Source of the DNA: Hyphochytrium catenoides
Taxonomy: Eukaryota; Sar; Hyphochytriomycetes; Hyphochytriales; Hyphochytriaceae
Direction of reading: 5' to 3'
Assembly: GCA_900088475.1 (NCBI GenBank)
Contig: FLMG01000989.1
Coordinates: forward strand, 31,386-48,496
DNA: 17,111 nt
Shown: positions 1 through 8,841 of the stretch, in pieces
Layout of the letters: every line of letters starts with the position of its first letter
Position numbering within the stretch: position 1 is the first letter of the stretch
The notes under the pieces: generated by a model
What the model was told of the DNA's origin: nothing
What the model saw: only the letters and a program-made list of their open reading frames with translations
Database searches by the model: none
Translations under genes and position numbers: made by a program

Positions 1-22
1 AGAGAGAGAGAGAGAGAGAGAG
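1..22. repeat. (AG)11 at the left window edge
   Basis: The window opens inside a pure AG dinucleotide run. The rest of 1-262 belongs to the intron after the last visible SRPRA exon. It is mixed GA- and CT-rich sequence in which I see no coding match to the SRP receptor. Confidence 0.95.
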
Positions 23-262
23 TTTATGAGCACATAAGTTTAAAGAGAGAATGAAGCGAAGTGTGCGCACCCACTGTGAACTATTGAGGGCCAAGAAGAA
101 GAAATAAGGGCGATAGAAAGTGCCCAATGTTTGAGCTCTCTCTCTCTCTCCTTTCTCTCTCCTCTCTTCTTAGGTGTCACATCTAAAAAGATTGCTCTTT
201 CTCTCCTTAATCCTTAATGAAGAAAGACTTCTTTGCTCTCTCCTGCTCTTCTAGCTCCTCAC

Positions 263-387
263 CTTTCTCGAAGAGGAAGACATCAAGAACAGTCGCGTGG
301 GTCCTCAACTGTTCCACTGCTCCAGAGCGAAAGGTATCGCATGCGGCGATCATCACCTATGAAATAAATCAAGAGAGAAACGGAAAC

Positions 388-418
<31 letters not shown>

Positions 419-683
419 AAAGAGAGAGAGCCATCACAAGTGAGTGGAGAGAGAGAAGCCATCAGTAAGCTTGGGAAAAGTAGGACAACCCAGAGCAGGA
501 AGGAGGTGGACTCCTCCATAAGTACCGCAGCTGGGGAAGGGTAAAGGTTGCCCGCAAACACAGAGAGAGAGAGGGCAAGAGAGAAAAGAGTGATGCTTCA
601 TAAAGCACAGGTCTCCTTCTCTTCAAAATGAGGAGAGAGGAGTGACCTCTCTACCTCTCTCTCTCTCTCCCCCCGTCTCTCTC

Positions 684-749
<66 letters not shown>

Positions 750-900
750 CTTCAAGCCTTTCGATTTGAGATAATAGCACACTTTAGAGAGTGATGTGGA
801 CTTGCCCACGCCATTGACTCCCACGAAAACGATTGTGTACGGTCGCCCCTTAGCTTTTGCAGCCAAAATCTGTGCCCAAGAGCAAAACCAATAGCAGGGA

Positions 901-971
<71 letters not shown>

Positions 972-2124
972 AAGAGACAGGAGAAGGAAGAAAAGGGGAT
1001 TAGGGTCGCCCAGCCAACGGGTAAAGTAGAAATGTGAAAGTAGAAATAAGAAAACTGATTACTAGGAGAATTGACAAGGGCGCTACCGCTGAGAGAAGGA
1101 AAGAATGAAACAGGGCGACCGATCGATGAAGAAGAGGAGAGAAGAGCCAGTTTGATTCTATGTGTGTGTGTGAGAGAGAGAGAGAACGAGAGAGAGAGAG
1201 GGGGGGGGGAGAGAGAGAGAGAGAGACCCCAAAAGATTGAGGCAAGCTAGCAAGAGAGAGGGAGTGTGCGGTCAGGCTATTCTCTGGGTCTACCTCTCTC
1301 AAAACATCAGTAGAGCGCTTGGGGGTCAAGATCCGCTCGAGAGCATCCTCTAGTGTCTTCTTGACCAAGGTGTCAATCCTAGCTCATACGGCAGGGTAAA
1401 GGGAAGAGAAAGGGAATAGGAAAGGCGAAGCGTTTGAAGAGAAAGAGAGCGTAAACAGGAAAGAGATAGAGACCAAGAGAGAGAGAGAGAGAGAGAGAGA
1501 GATGAGATAGGCCTCGAAGGTAGAAAGGACCGCGAGTCTTGAGAGACAGACGGGCAAAACAATGAGACAGAGAGAAAGGCAGAGGAGAAATCATCATGAC
1601 TGACAAAGGGAGAGAAGAGTGCAAGGGAAAGAGAGAGAGAGAGGCTAATTCTCAAACGGTCTTCTTCCGAGCTACCTTGTGAATGTGTCAAGCTTCTTCC
1701 CCACCAGCGAGGAGGAAACAGAGTCACATAGCGCTCTTGCTATCTCAGCTGCCACATTCTTTGAAATAAGCTAAAGAGCGAGAGAAAGTTGGAGGGAGAG
1801 GAGGGGAAAGAGAGAGAGACCGAGAGAAAGAGACAGGAAATGTAGAGAGAAAAGTGAGAACCACCCGAAAAAGGCTGAGAAATAGGAACCGAGAGTCCAC
1901 ACAGTGCCAACACAGGACGCGAAGCAAACCCCTCAGAAGAGAAAGGGACAGGAAGAAAGAAGAAGTATTAGCTTGGAGCTCTCGGGAAGATAATTGTAAT
2001 TTATATGCTTTGGACAAGAAAATGTGTTAGAGGTTGTCCGCACCACGAAGAGAGAGAGAGACGCAAGCAAGAGGGAGACGAAGAGTTTGTTTATGATGCA
2101 GCACGAAGGCCCAACAAGAAAGGG

Positions 2125-2167
<43 letters not shown>

Positions 2168-2213
2168 AAAAGGCAGAGAAAGGAGACGGGTAGGGGAAGA
2201 ATCTCGTGTCTTG

Positions 2214-2254
<41 letters not shown>

Positions 2255-2345
2255 ACACAACGAAGTTGCACGCACATCATTCTTCAATGCTAATAGTGGT
2301 TTCTCTAGGTCTTCCTTCTCCAAGACCTACAAGAGGAAGAGACAG

Positions 2346-2381
<36 letters not shown>

Positions 2382-3768
2382 CCATTAGCAATCACAGGGA
2401 AACAAGGGAAACAGCCTCAGGACCCAGGCACCTTGTTTCCAGATAATTGATGAAGAAGACTGCCCAGCCGAGTTGACTTGAAGCTCCAACTGCTGGATTC
2501 CGCGCCAGAGCTAAAACCTTCAGACTCCGAAGCTGAGGCTGAGGACGCAGAGAGAGAGAGAGGGAGAGAGAGAAAGAGAGGCAACGTTAGTGTCAATAGG
2601 AAGAGAATGAGAGACCCTCCTCCTTCTCGGTTGGAATAAGAGGAAGAAAGACTCTCTAGAGAGAGAAAGCAAAAGAGAGAGAGAGAGGCGGACCTGGAGG
2701 AGTTATAACTTTGTGCTGTGGCAGCAAACTTTTCTCCTTCCCTTTTCCTCCCTAGAGAGCCTGCGGAGTCTCTTCTCCTTCTGCTGTCAATTGGCTTTTC
2801 CTCACCTGAAACACTCTCTCCCTCCTCGTCCGTCTCAACTTCTTCGTCTTCTTCATCCATTAGAGCCTCGTCCTGCGTTTCAGAAGGAGAGGACGGTTTA
2901 TCGTGAGACAAAGCCCGAGACATGAAGAGAAAGAGACTAGAGAGAGGGAGAGAGAGAGAGGACAAAGAAAGATAAAGATAGGATACTGATCTTAAAGGTT
3001 ACCATGGCAAGGCTGTAACTGGTGGACTGGTGGTGACAAGAAAGAGAGAGAGAGAGAGAGCGAAAGAGACAGAAAGAGAGAGAGAAAGAAAGCGAAAGAG
3101 ACAGAAGAATTCGGGGAGAGGAGAGACTGAGAGACAAAGATTCTATAGTGCTTACATCTCCTATATAATCTTCTCTCAGCTGCCTGAGAGCCTCTCTCTC
3201 TTCGTCTTCTGTCAGCTGTTTCGACTTGTCCAGCGCCTGCATCGCCGCCTTCGTCACCTTTCCAGGAGTGTCCCATTGGCGCTTCTCTTTCTTCTTCTTC
3301 TTCTCTTTCTCTCCTATCCGGGCATAGAGACAAAAAGAGAGAGAGAGAAAGAAAGGAGACAGAGAAGAGAGAAGGTGAGAGTTTAAGGGAGAGAGAGGGA
3401 GACCAGCAACCACCAGGTCAAGTGAGCCAAGCACCTTTTCCTAAGTAGACTCAGAGAGAAAGGAAGAGAGCAGCAGAAGAAAGAGAGGAATAAATGAGAA
3501 ACTAAGGTGACCGTCGTCTCCGTAATAAGGCGAGAGAGACAGGTAGAAAGGCCAGACAGTAAGGATTAAAGACATGGAAGAAAGAGAAAAGGACAGAGAT
3601 GAAGGGAGAAGAGACCTCCTTCTTTCTCTCTTTGATTCTTCTCCTTTCTCTGCGGCTTCCCTGTCTGCTGTCTTCCCTGAAGCTTCTTCCGTGCGTGCTG
3701 GCGCTTCATCTCCTCTAATTCCTCATCCAAAGCGTCGGATGCATCCTCATCAGTCTGCAGTTATAAGC

Positions 3769-3812
<44 letters not shown>

Positions 3813-4515
3813 TAAATGAGCGATTTGATGTTAAGGGCTGGGAAAGAGAGAGAGAGTAGGATAAGGAAGCGCTGGAGTCAAGACGGAGAGAGAGAGGAGG
3901 AATAGGCAGCCATTGAGATAAAAGAAAGCTGCACGAGACAGGAAATGAAGTCTTTAGCTCTCCCTCCCTTTGTGTCTCTTTCTCTCTTTCTCTCAGTTCC
4001 CCCGTCTCTCTTTCTCGTTCACTGACAAACTTTTCTCTCCTCTTCTCTCCTTCCTTCTTTCCTTCCTGTACTTACATTAGCTACGAGGGAGCGCTGTGCC
4101 TCTTGTGTCGCCTTACTCTCTCCGGTACCTTTGCCCTTCTTGGACTCACCAAAAGACTGAAACAAAGAATATTAAAATTGTCATCCATAGAAGGAAAAGG
4201 GCGGAGCGACACAGAGACACAGAGAGAGAGAAGGAAAGAGAGAGAGAGAGAAAGAGAAGGACAAGAGAGCTAACCAAGAGAGCCGACGCAGGAGGCAGAT
4301 GACAATCAAGGGACAAACAACAGGAAGCAAAGAAACCGCAGCAAAAGCAGCAATAGAGGTCAGACGACGCAGTAAAGACAGTTAAAACGTAGGAATGACG
4401 AGAGCTGCAGGGATGCAGGAGGGAAGGATCCGAAAGTTGGATAGGCAGAGCACAGGAAGAGAGAGATAAAGAGAAGATGTGAAAGAGAGAGAGAGAGAGA
4501 GAGAGAGATAAAGAG

Positions 4516-4548
<33 letters not shown>

Positions 4549-5638
4549 GATAGATAGAGAGAGAGAGAGGATGCCATTAAGAGTAGAGAAGGGACGAATT
4601 GGCGAAGCCGGGGATAGAGAAAGTACTCAATGTGAAAAAGATTGGACAGACAAAGAAGCAGAGAGGGATAAAGCGAAGTCATAAAATGTAATAGGACGAG
4701 AGAGAGAAAGAGAGGGATGAGCAGGTTTACCTTCTGCACCCTGTGTTTCTTTTTCAAGAGAGCTCTCCCTTCTACATCTCTCACAATCGCGTCAAACTTC
4801 CTATCAAACCGCTCAAAATACTCTCTGGAACCGAGAGGGCGGGAAGAAAGAGTCATAAGCGAGAGAGAGAGAGAGAGAGAGAGCTCAGAAGTGATCACCC
4901 AGAAAGAGAGAAGGATAACGAAGGAAATGAGAGCGTGGAGATAGAGCTAAAGAGGGAAGGGAGATAAACGGAAAAGGAATCGGGTGAGCAGAGAGGGAGA
5001 GAAAGAGAGAGCACCAAGAGACAGGAAGACTAAAGCAGGAGAGAGAGGTCTGGAGAGAGTAAGAGCCAGTAAAGATAACAATGCAACCAGAGCACACGGA
5101 TGGGGGGAAAGGCAGGATGAAAGAGAGAGAGAAAGGGGGGGGGAAGAGATGAAGAGAGAGAAGAGGAGGAAAAGGGAAGCTAATTGCGACGTACGTAGAG
5201 TCGTTAAGAGAAGTTCCAAACTCTGTCACGAAGTCCTGTCATTATGGAAAAAGAGAAAGAGGGTTGCAAGGACGATTGAGACGAGCGCGCCTCTTCCCCT
5301 CTACAGCTCTAAGCCTGTCCTTTCCTCTTTCTCTCCCGTCACTTTTCTGGTGCTCTTCTCTCTGATCCACTTACATCCTTAACACACTGCAGAAGCTCCT
5401 CCATATATGTTGGCTGCAGAATCTTCTGATAGACCACGGCAAAGACGAGCTCCACATCGTTGGCCAGAGTCCATTTCAATGTGTAGTCATCGATGTGGAA
5501 GGTCTGCTCTTTCCCAGCCTTTTCTTCAAGGAGAACGTCCTTGATGAGCCGGCCGATCGGATCGCCATTTAGTTTGCAGAGACTCTTGCTCCATAACACT
5601 CTGCCGGTCTTTGAGAAGATGATGAAGTGATCAATCAT
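263..5638 (-). CDS. SRPRA: Signal recognition particle receptor subunit alpha (SR-alpha), 5' part, 12 exons; continues past left edge
   Basis: GTPase that docks ribosome-SRP complexes at the ER membrane through its beta subunit. My model (minus strand) has exons 5638-5375, 4820-4731, 4156-4076, 3754-3616, 3313-3156, 2872-2806, 2538-2432, 2326-2276, 1770-1676, 1378-1294, 869-750 and 356-263. All join in phase and give about 450 residues. Seen: an N-terminal SRX domain ([29 protein letters not shown]), a charged Lys/Glu linker ending in KRQWD, an N domain ([11 protein letters not shown], then [17 protein letters not shown]), the P-loop GVNGVGKST at about residues 396-404, and [14 protein letters not shown] at about 426-439. 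The start ATG at 5638 has an A at -3 and an in-frame TAG 24 nt upstream. The last exon stops at FEK plus one base, where the family continues with GYGKD, so roughly 190 residues lie off the window. Family members have about 640 residues. Less certain: the exon 2 acceptor (AGAGAG), the exon 4 donor (GTCTCT) and the exon 6/7 junction. The identity is firm. Confidence 0.95.
651..746. repeat. CT-rich array ending in (CT)15, directly after the SRPRA exon 11 donor
   Basis: The plus strand is CT-rich from 651 and ends in a pure (CT)15 at 717-746. On the transcribed strand this is (AG)n starting right at the GTAAG donor of exon 11 (750). It is therefore antisense to the usual pyrimidine orientation in this window. 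Confidence 0.95.
903..966. repeat. (AG)32 microsatellite, longest pure dinucleotide run in the window
   Basis: Thirty-two uninterrupted AG units. On the SRPRA sense strand this is (CT)32, ending about 32 nt upstream of the exon 11 acceptor, where it can serve as a polypyrimidine tract. Confidence 0.97.
1160..1235. repeat. Compound GT/GA/poly-G microsatellite
   Basis: A short GT run leads into GA repeats, interrupted by a run of nine to ten G (about 1200-1209), inside the intron between SRPRA exons 10 and 11. Confidence 0.85.
2129..2155. repeat. GA microsatellite in the SRPRA intron between exons 8 and 9
   Basis: A pure AG run of 27 nt. On the SRPRA sense strand it is pyrimidine-rich. Confidence 0.9.
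2217..2258. repeat. Compound (AG)n(AC)n microsatellite just after the exon 8 donor
   Basis: An AG run (2217-2251) passes directly into an AC run (2252-2258), 18 nt into the intron that follows SRPRA exon 8. Confidence 0.93.
3763..3809. repeat. GA microsatellite upstream of the SRPRA exon 4 acceptor
   Basis: A near-pure GA tract. On the sense strand it forms the pyrimidine tract just before the CTGCAG acceptor at 3755. Confidence 0.9.
4482..4570. repeat. GA-rich array in the SRPRA intron between exons 2 and 3
   Basis: Interrupted GA repeats of about 90 nt, pyrimidine-rich on the SRPRA sense strand. They continue as a weaker GA-rich field across 4190-4270. Confidence 0.9.
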
Positions 5639-6144
5639 CTTTCTCCTCTTCCCGGAAGACTAGAGTAGCCGGCCGCGAGCTGCAGCTGCTAACGCTTCTC
5701 ACTCTTCGTACGTGGCCGGAGCTCCTCCTCAGCAAGTTATTAGCTTTCTTTAGTCGAGCAGGTCAAATGATCTTCTTCGTCTCATCTGAGATTATCGGCA
5801 AGTGAGAGCTCCGTCTGAATCTCTGGCAGATCTCTGTTTCCCCTGGAAATCCGTTGACATCAGCAAAACAGCAGCAATGAGAGTAAAGAGCTTCAGACAT
5901 ATCCCAGGATATATAATATCATCAATCCAACCGATAAAGCCTTTAGCATTCACGATGTGACACTGATTCGGAATTACGGAAAAAGGCAGGAGCCGGTAAC
6001 GCCTTTCAAGGAGTGAGGTGCACTGGTTAAGAGAGAGTCTTTCAGAACTGCTGCATCAGAAAACTGGTACACTCTCTCTCTCCTCTCTTCTCCCTATTAT
6101 TCCCTTCCCTCTCTTTGTCTCTTCCTTCTCTCTCTCTCTCTCTC

Positions 6145-6180
<36 letters not shown>

Positions 6181-6571
6181 CACCCCTCTCTCTCTCTCTC
6201 CCCCTCTCTCTCTCGTGTGTCTCGATGATGTCTCTTGTTTCCCTTCCCTTGTTTGTCTCTCGTTCCTTTCGCGCAGGCCTCTGCGTGTCTGTCGCTTTCT
6301 TCATCCATCTCAGTTCTGTCTGTTGCAGCTTCTACGGTCTGAAGCCTGTGAACCGCCTTTCTCAGTCCAAACTCTCGGTTTCTCTCTGGTCCTACTCCGG
6401 CTACAGGCTCTTTCCTCCTCAGTCTCTCTCTCTCTCTCTCCCCCTCTCTCACTCGCTCTCTCGCTCTCTCCCTCTCTGAAGACCACGATAATCTTCCTTC
6501 CGAAGCGAGGTTCGGGCCTAGGATAGAGGCTCTGGCGGAAAGACAAGTCACAGAAAGAGAGAGAGAAAGAG
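5639..6571. promoter_or_regulatory. Shared divergent 5' region of SRPRA and TRMT112
   Basis: These 933 bases separate the two start codons of divergently transcribed genes, so both promoters and 5' UTRs must lie here. The half next to SRPRA (5639-6060) has ordinary complexity and contains an AT-rich patch (ATATATAATATC, about 5909-5920). From about 6060 to 6480 the plus strand is a dense CT array, probably TRMT112 5' UTR or a 5' UTR intron. No core promoter element can be called with confidence, and the long open frames here are only translated repeats. Confidence 0.5.
6127..6214. repeat. CT-rich array in the TRMT112 5' region
   Basis: Interrupted (CT)n of about 88 nt on the plus strand, upstream of the TRMT112 start codon. 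It is the source of the spurious Ser-Leu and Arg-Glu open frames in this interval. Confidence 0.93.
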
Positions 6572-7296
6572 ATGAGGTTGCTGGCGCATCATATGCTGGT
6601 CTGCGGGGTTCAGGTGCCTTAACTTCTCTGCTCTCTCGCTTCCGCTACCTTGTGTCCGCTCTTTCTTTCTCTCCTTGTCTCATCCTTTCTCTCTCTCTCT
6701 CTTTCTCCCTGATCTCTCTCGTAGCTCTCAGTCTTCCTCGCTCTCCCTCCATCTTTCTCTCTCTCTCTCTCACTGTGTGTCTCTCTCTCACACTCTCTCT
6801 CTCTCTCTCTCTTTTCCGACTTATGGCGGCAATTCTCATCTTTCTGGTCCTCTTTAATTCTATGTTACCTGTGCCGCTGCCAGTCCGGTCTCCTTCCTTG
6901 TTGCTTCCCTTAATTGCCTTCCCTCTCTCTCTTTCGGCTCTTCGTTATTCATCACTCTTTTCTCCTGCTCTCTCTCTTCTCTCCTGCGTTAGCCTTGCGT
7001 CGCCACAGCCAATCGGTTGGCGGACCAGGGCCCGTTAAACTATCCGCTGCAGATCCAAGTGGAAGAGAGAGAGAAGGACATTGTCATAGAAGAGAGAGAG
7101 TTCCGAGAGGCTTTTATCTCTCATCTCCTGCACGTCATTGACTGGAGAGCACTAAGAAAGACAGTCGAGCAGGTACCACCCTCTGGCCGTCTCTCTCTTT
7201 CTTGCTCTTAGTCTTTTCTCTCTTTCCTTTATTTCCCCTTTTCTTGAGCATCCATAACCTTCTCTCATTTCGTGCTCCTTTTTCTCTCTCTCTTTG

Positions 7297-7328
<32 letters not shown>

Positions 7329-7847
7329 AGCTCAAGCTGGAGGTGGATCTGCCAGAAATGCTGCCTGCAGATGCCTCTCAGAATGCTCCCTTGCTAAAGC
7401 TTCTGCACCACCTTCTCCTGGAGGTGAGAGGCGCCTAGGAAATGATCCCAATAAATCCAGCTCCTTCTCTCTCTCTCTCTCTCTTTTCTCCTTCTTTCCT
7501 CGGTTTGTCAGCTTTCGCATTTTTTTTAAGTGTGTGTGTCTCTCTCTCTCTCTTTCTTCCAAAGGAGTGCAGAATTTCTATCTCGTGGTGATTCCTTTGT
7601 CTCTCCTCGCTTCACTTTGCTTTTACTTTCCTCTCTTTCTCTCTCTCTTCTCGGAACCGTGCCTTCCCTTTTCCTTTCCATATCTCTCTCTCTCTCTCTC
7701 TTGCCCGTTGTCTTCTTGTGACAATCTCTCCTCCTGCCCTGGCAGATTGAGATTGTGCATGGCGAGCTGCTCTGTGGGAACTGTGGGAGAGTCTACCCCA
7801 TCAGCAACGGGATCCCTAACCTAATGTTAGAGGAAGATGAGCTGTAA
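6572..7847 (+). CDS. TRMT112: Multifunctional methyltransferase subunit TRM112, complete, 4 exons
   Basis: Small zinc-binding activator that stabilises several SAM-dependent methyltransferases acting on tRNA, 18S rRNA and translation release factor (yeast Trm9, Trm11, Bud23 and Mtq2). Exons 6572-6613, 6993-7172, 7331-7423 and 7746-7847 all join in phase 0 and encode 138 aa, close to the family size (yeast 135). Seen: the family start MRLLAHHMLVC, then CGVQPC across the first intron, PLNYPLQIQ, the middle helix (FISHLLHVIDW), LLKLLHHLLLE, and the C-terminal zinc-knuckle segment LLCGNCGRVYPISNGIPNLML ending in EEDEL. The four zinc ligands C11, C16, C115 and C118 are all present with yeast-like spacing. 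Introns are CT-rich on the sense strand with good donors (GTGCCT, GTACCA, GTGAGA). It is divergent from the SRP receptor gene and convergent with RAD21. Confidence 0.95.
6682..6812. repeat. CT-rich array in TRMT112 intron 1
   Basis: Several CT runs with short interruptions on the sense strand, part of the 379-nt first intron. Confidence 0.9.
7282..7328. repeat. CT tract at the TRMT112 intron 2 acceptor
   Basis: A near-pure CT tract runs straight into the CTAG acceptor at 7327-7330, so the microsatellite doubles as the polypyrimidine tract. Confidence 0.93.
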
Positions 7848-8841
7848 TGCCCTCGTAGGATGTTGCGTGGCTCGGACTACACGTTTCTCTCTCTCTCTCT
7901 CTCTTGCTGCTGTTGACTCTCTCTCTCTCTCTCTCTCTCGTGCGTATTTTGCTTTTCTTGCACCTATCTCTGTGAGCTGTTCTGCAGCTGACTGGAAATG
8001 GACAAGCTTTTGCCTCTCTCTCTCTCTCTCTGTGCAAACGGATTCGGGTGTGTGTTTCTCTCTCTCTCTCTTTCCGGAAGAGAGAGTCGAGGACACTCCT
8101 CCTTAGTCCCTGCCCAATAGCTATCATTAACTAACTACTATTTATTCCCTTTCCCAATCTCTCCAAAATCGCTCTTTCACTTGAGCTCTCTCTCTCTCTC
8201 TCTCTTCGCAAGGGTCTTTTCTCTCTCTGACAGAGGACAAGAGTCTCTCTGTCTCTCCATCTACCTTCTTAAGCTTATCTACAGCACAGATCGTCTCGGA
8301 ACACCAAGTTCTCCATCTCTTTGTCTCTCTCTCTCTCTCTCTCTCTCTCTTGTCTTCCCTACTGACCCTTCGATCCAACTTCATGTCCCGAACGAGAGAA
8401 GTGACAGGAGAGATAAGGAAAAATTTCTCAGATCAAAAGTGAGACTCTGAATGAGGAAAAGGTCTCAGCAGATAAAATTTTGCTCTGATGAAGAAAAATT
8501 ATGATGAAGATAGCGCACTTACGCTCTTGTGAGACATTTTTGAGTGTTGAGAGAAGACCATAGAAGAAAAAGGGAGAGAGAGAGAGAAAGAGAGAGAGAG
8601 TGTCCTGATCACTCGTTATCAACAGCAGGGATATTGTCATAAAACCTCTCCTGCAGATGTCAGAAGGAAAGAGAAATTATTGGTTAGAGACAATGTCAGA
8701 GAGAGAGAGAGAGAGCCCACCTAGTAGAGAGAAGAAAACTAACAAGAGAAGGGCGAAAAGCTATGAATGGACGCTGCAAACGAAATGTAAAGAAAGAAAC
8801 GAAGAGGAAATGTAAAAATGGGCCTGCTATCCAGACGTCTA
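7848..8841. other. Convergent 3' region between TRMT112 and RAD21
   Basis: There is no supported gene. The plus strand is CT-rich from 7880 to about 8360, next to the TRMT112 stop, and GA-rich from about 8565 to 8715, next to the RAD21 end. Each side therefore looks like the 3' UTR or flank of its adjacent gene. A minus-strand alternative last exon for RAD21 (8650-8609, acceptor CTGCAG, 13 codons then TGA) is in phase. The preferred exon has the stronger pyrimidine tract. Confidence 0.5.
8324..8351. repeat. (TC)14 in the TRMT112 3' flank
   Basis: A pure TC run in the convergent region downstream of the TRMT112 stop. Confidence 0.93.

Noticed and set aside
598-866. Long minus-strand open frames rich in Arg-Glu after the P-loop segment
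   Set aside because: They read straight through the exon 11 donor into the GA array. The (GA)n repeat has no stop in two frames, so these are translated microsatellites, not protein.
1745-2017. Minus-strand open frame beginning [15 protein letters not shown] as a possible SRPRA exon
   Set aside because: Exon 8 (LKND) joins directly and in phase to [11 protein letters not shown] at 1770, matching the family without any insertion, so this sequence is intronic.
6018-6551. Plus- and minus-strand open frames of 100-170 codons made of Ser-Leu or Arg-Glu
   Set aside because: They are translations of the CT array upstream of TRMT112, with no recognisable domain.
8523-8537. Minus-strand ATG followed by a good GTAAGT donor, possible first exon of another gene
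   Set aside because: Only five codons, and the next plausible exon (after CATTCAG near 8446) gives a short peptide resembling nothing known; too weak to call.
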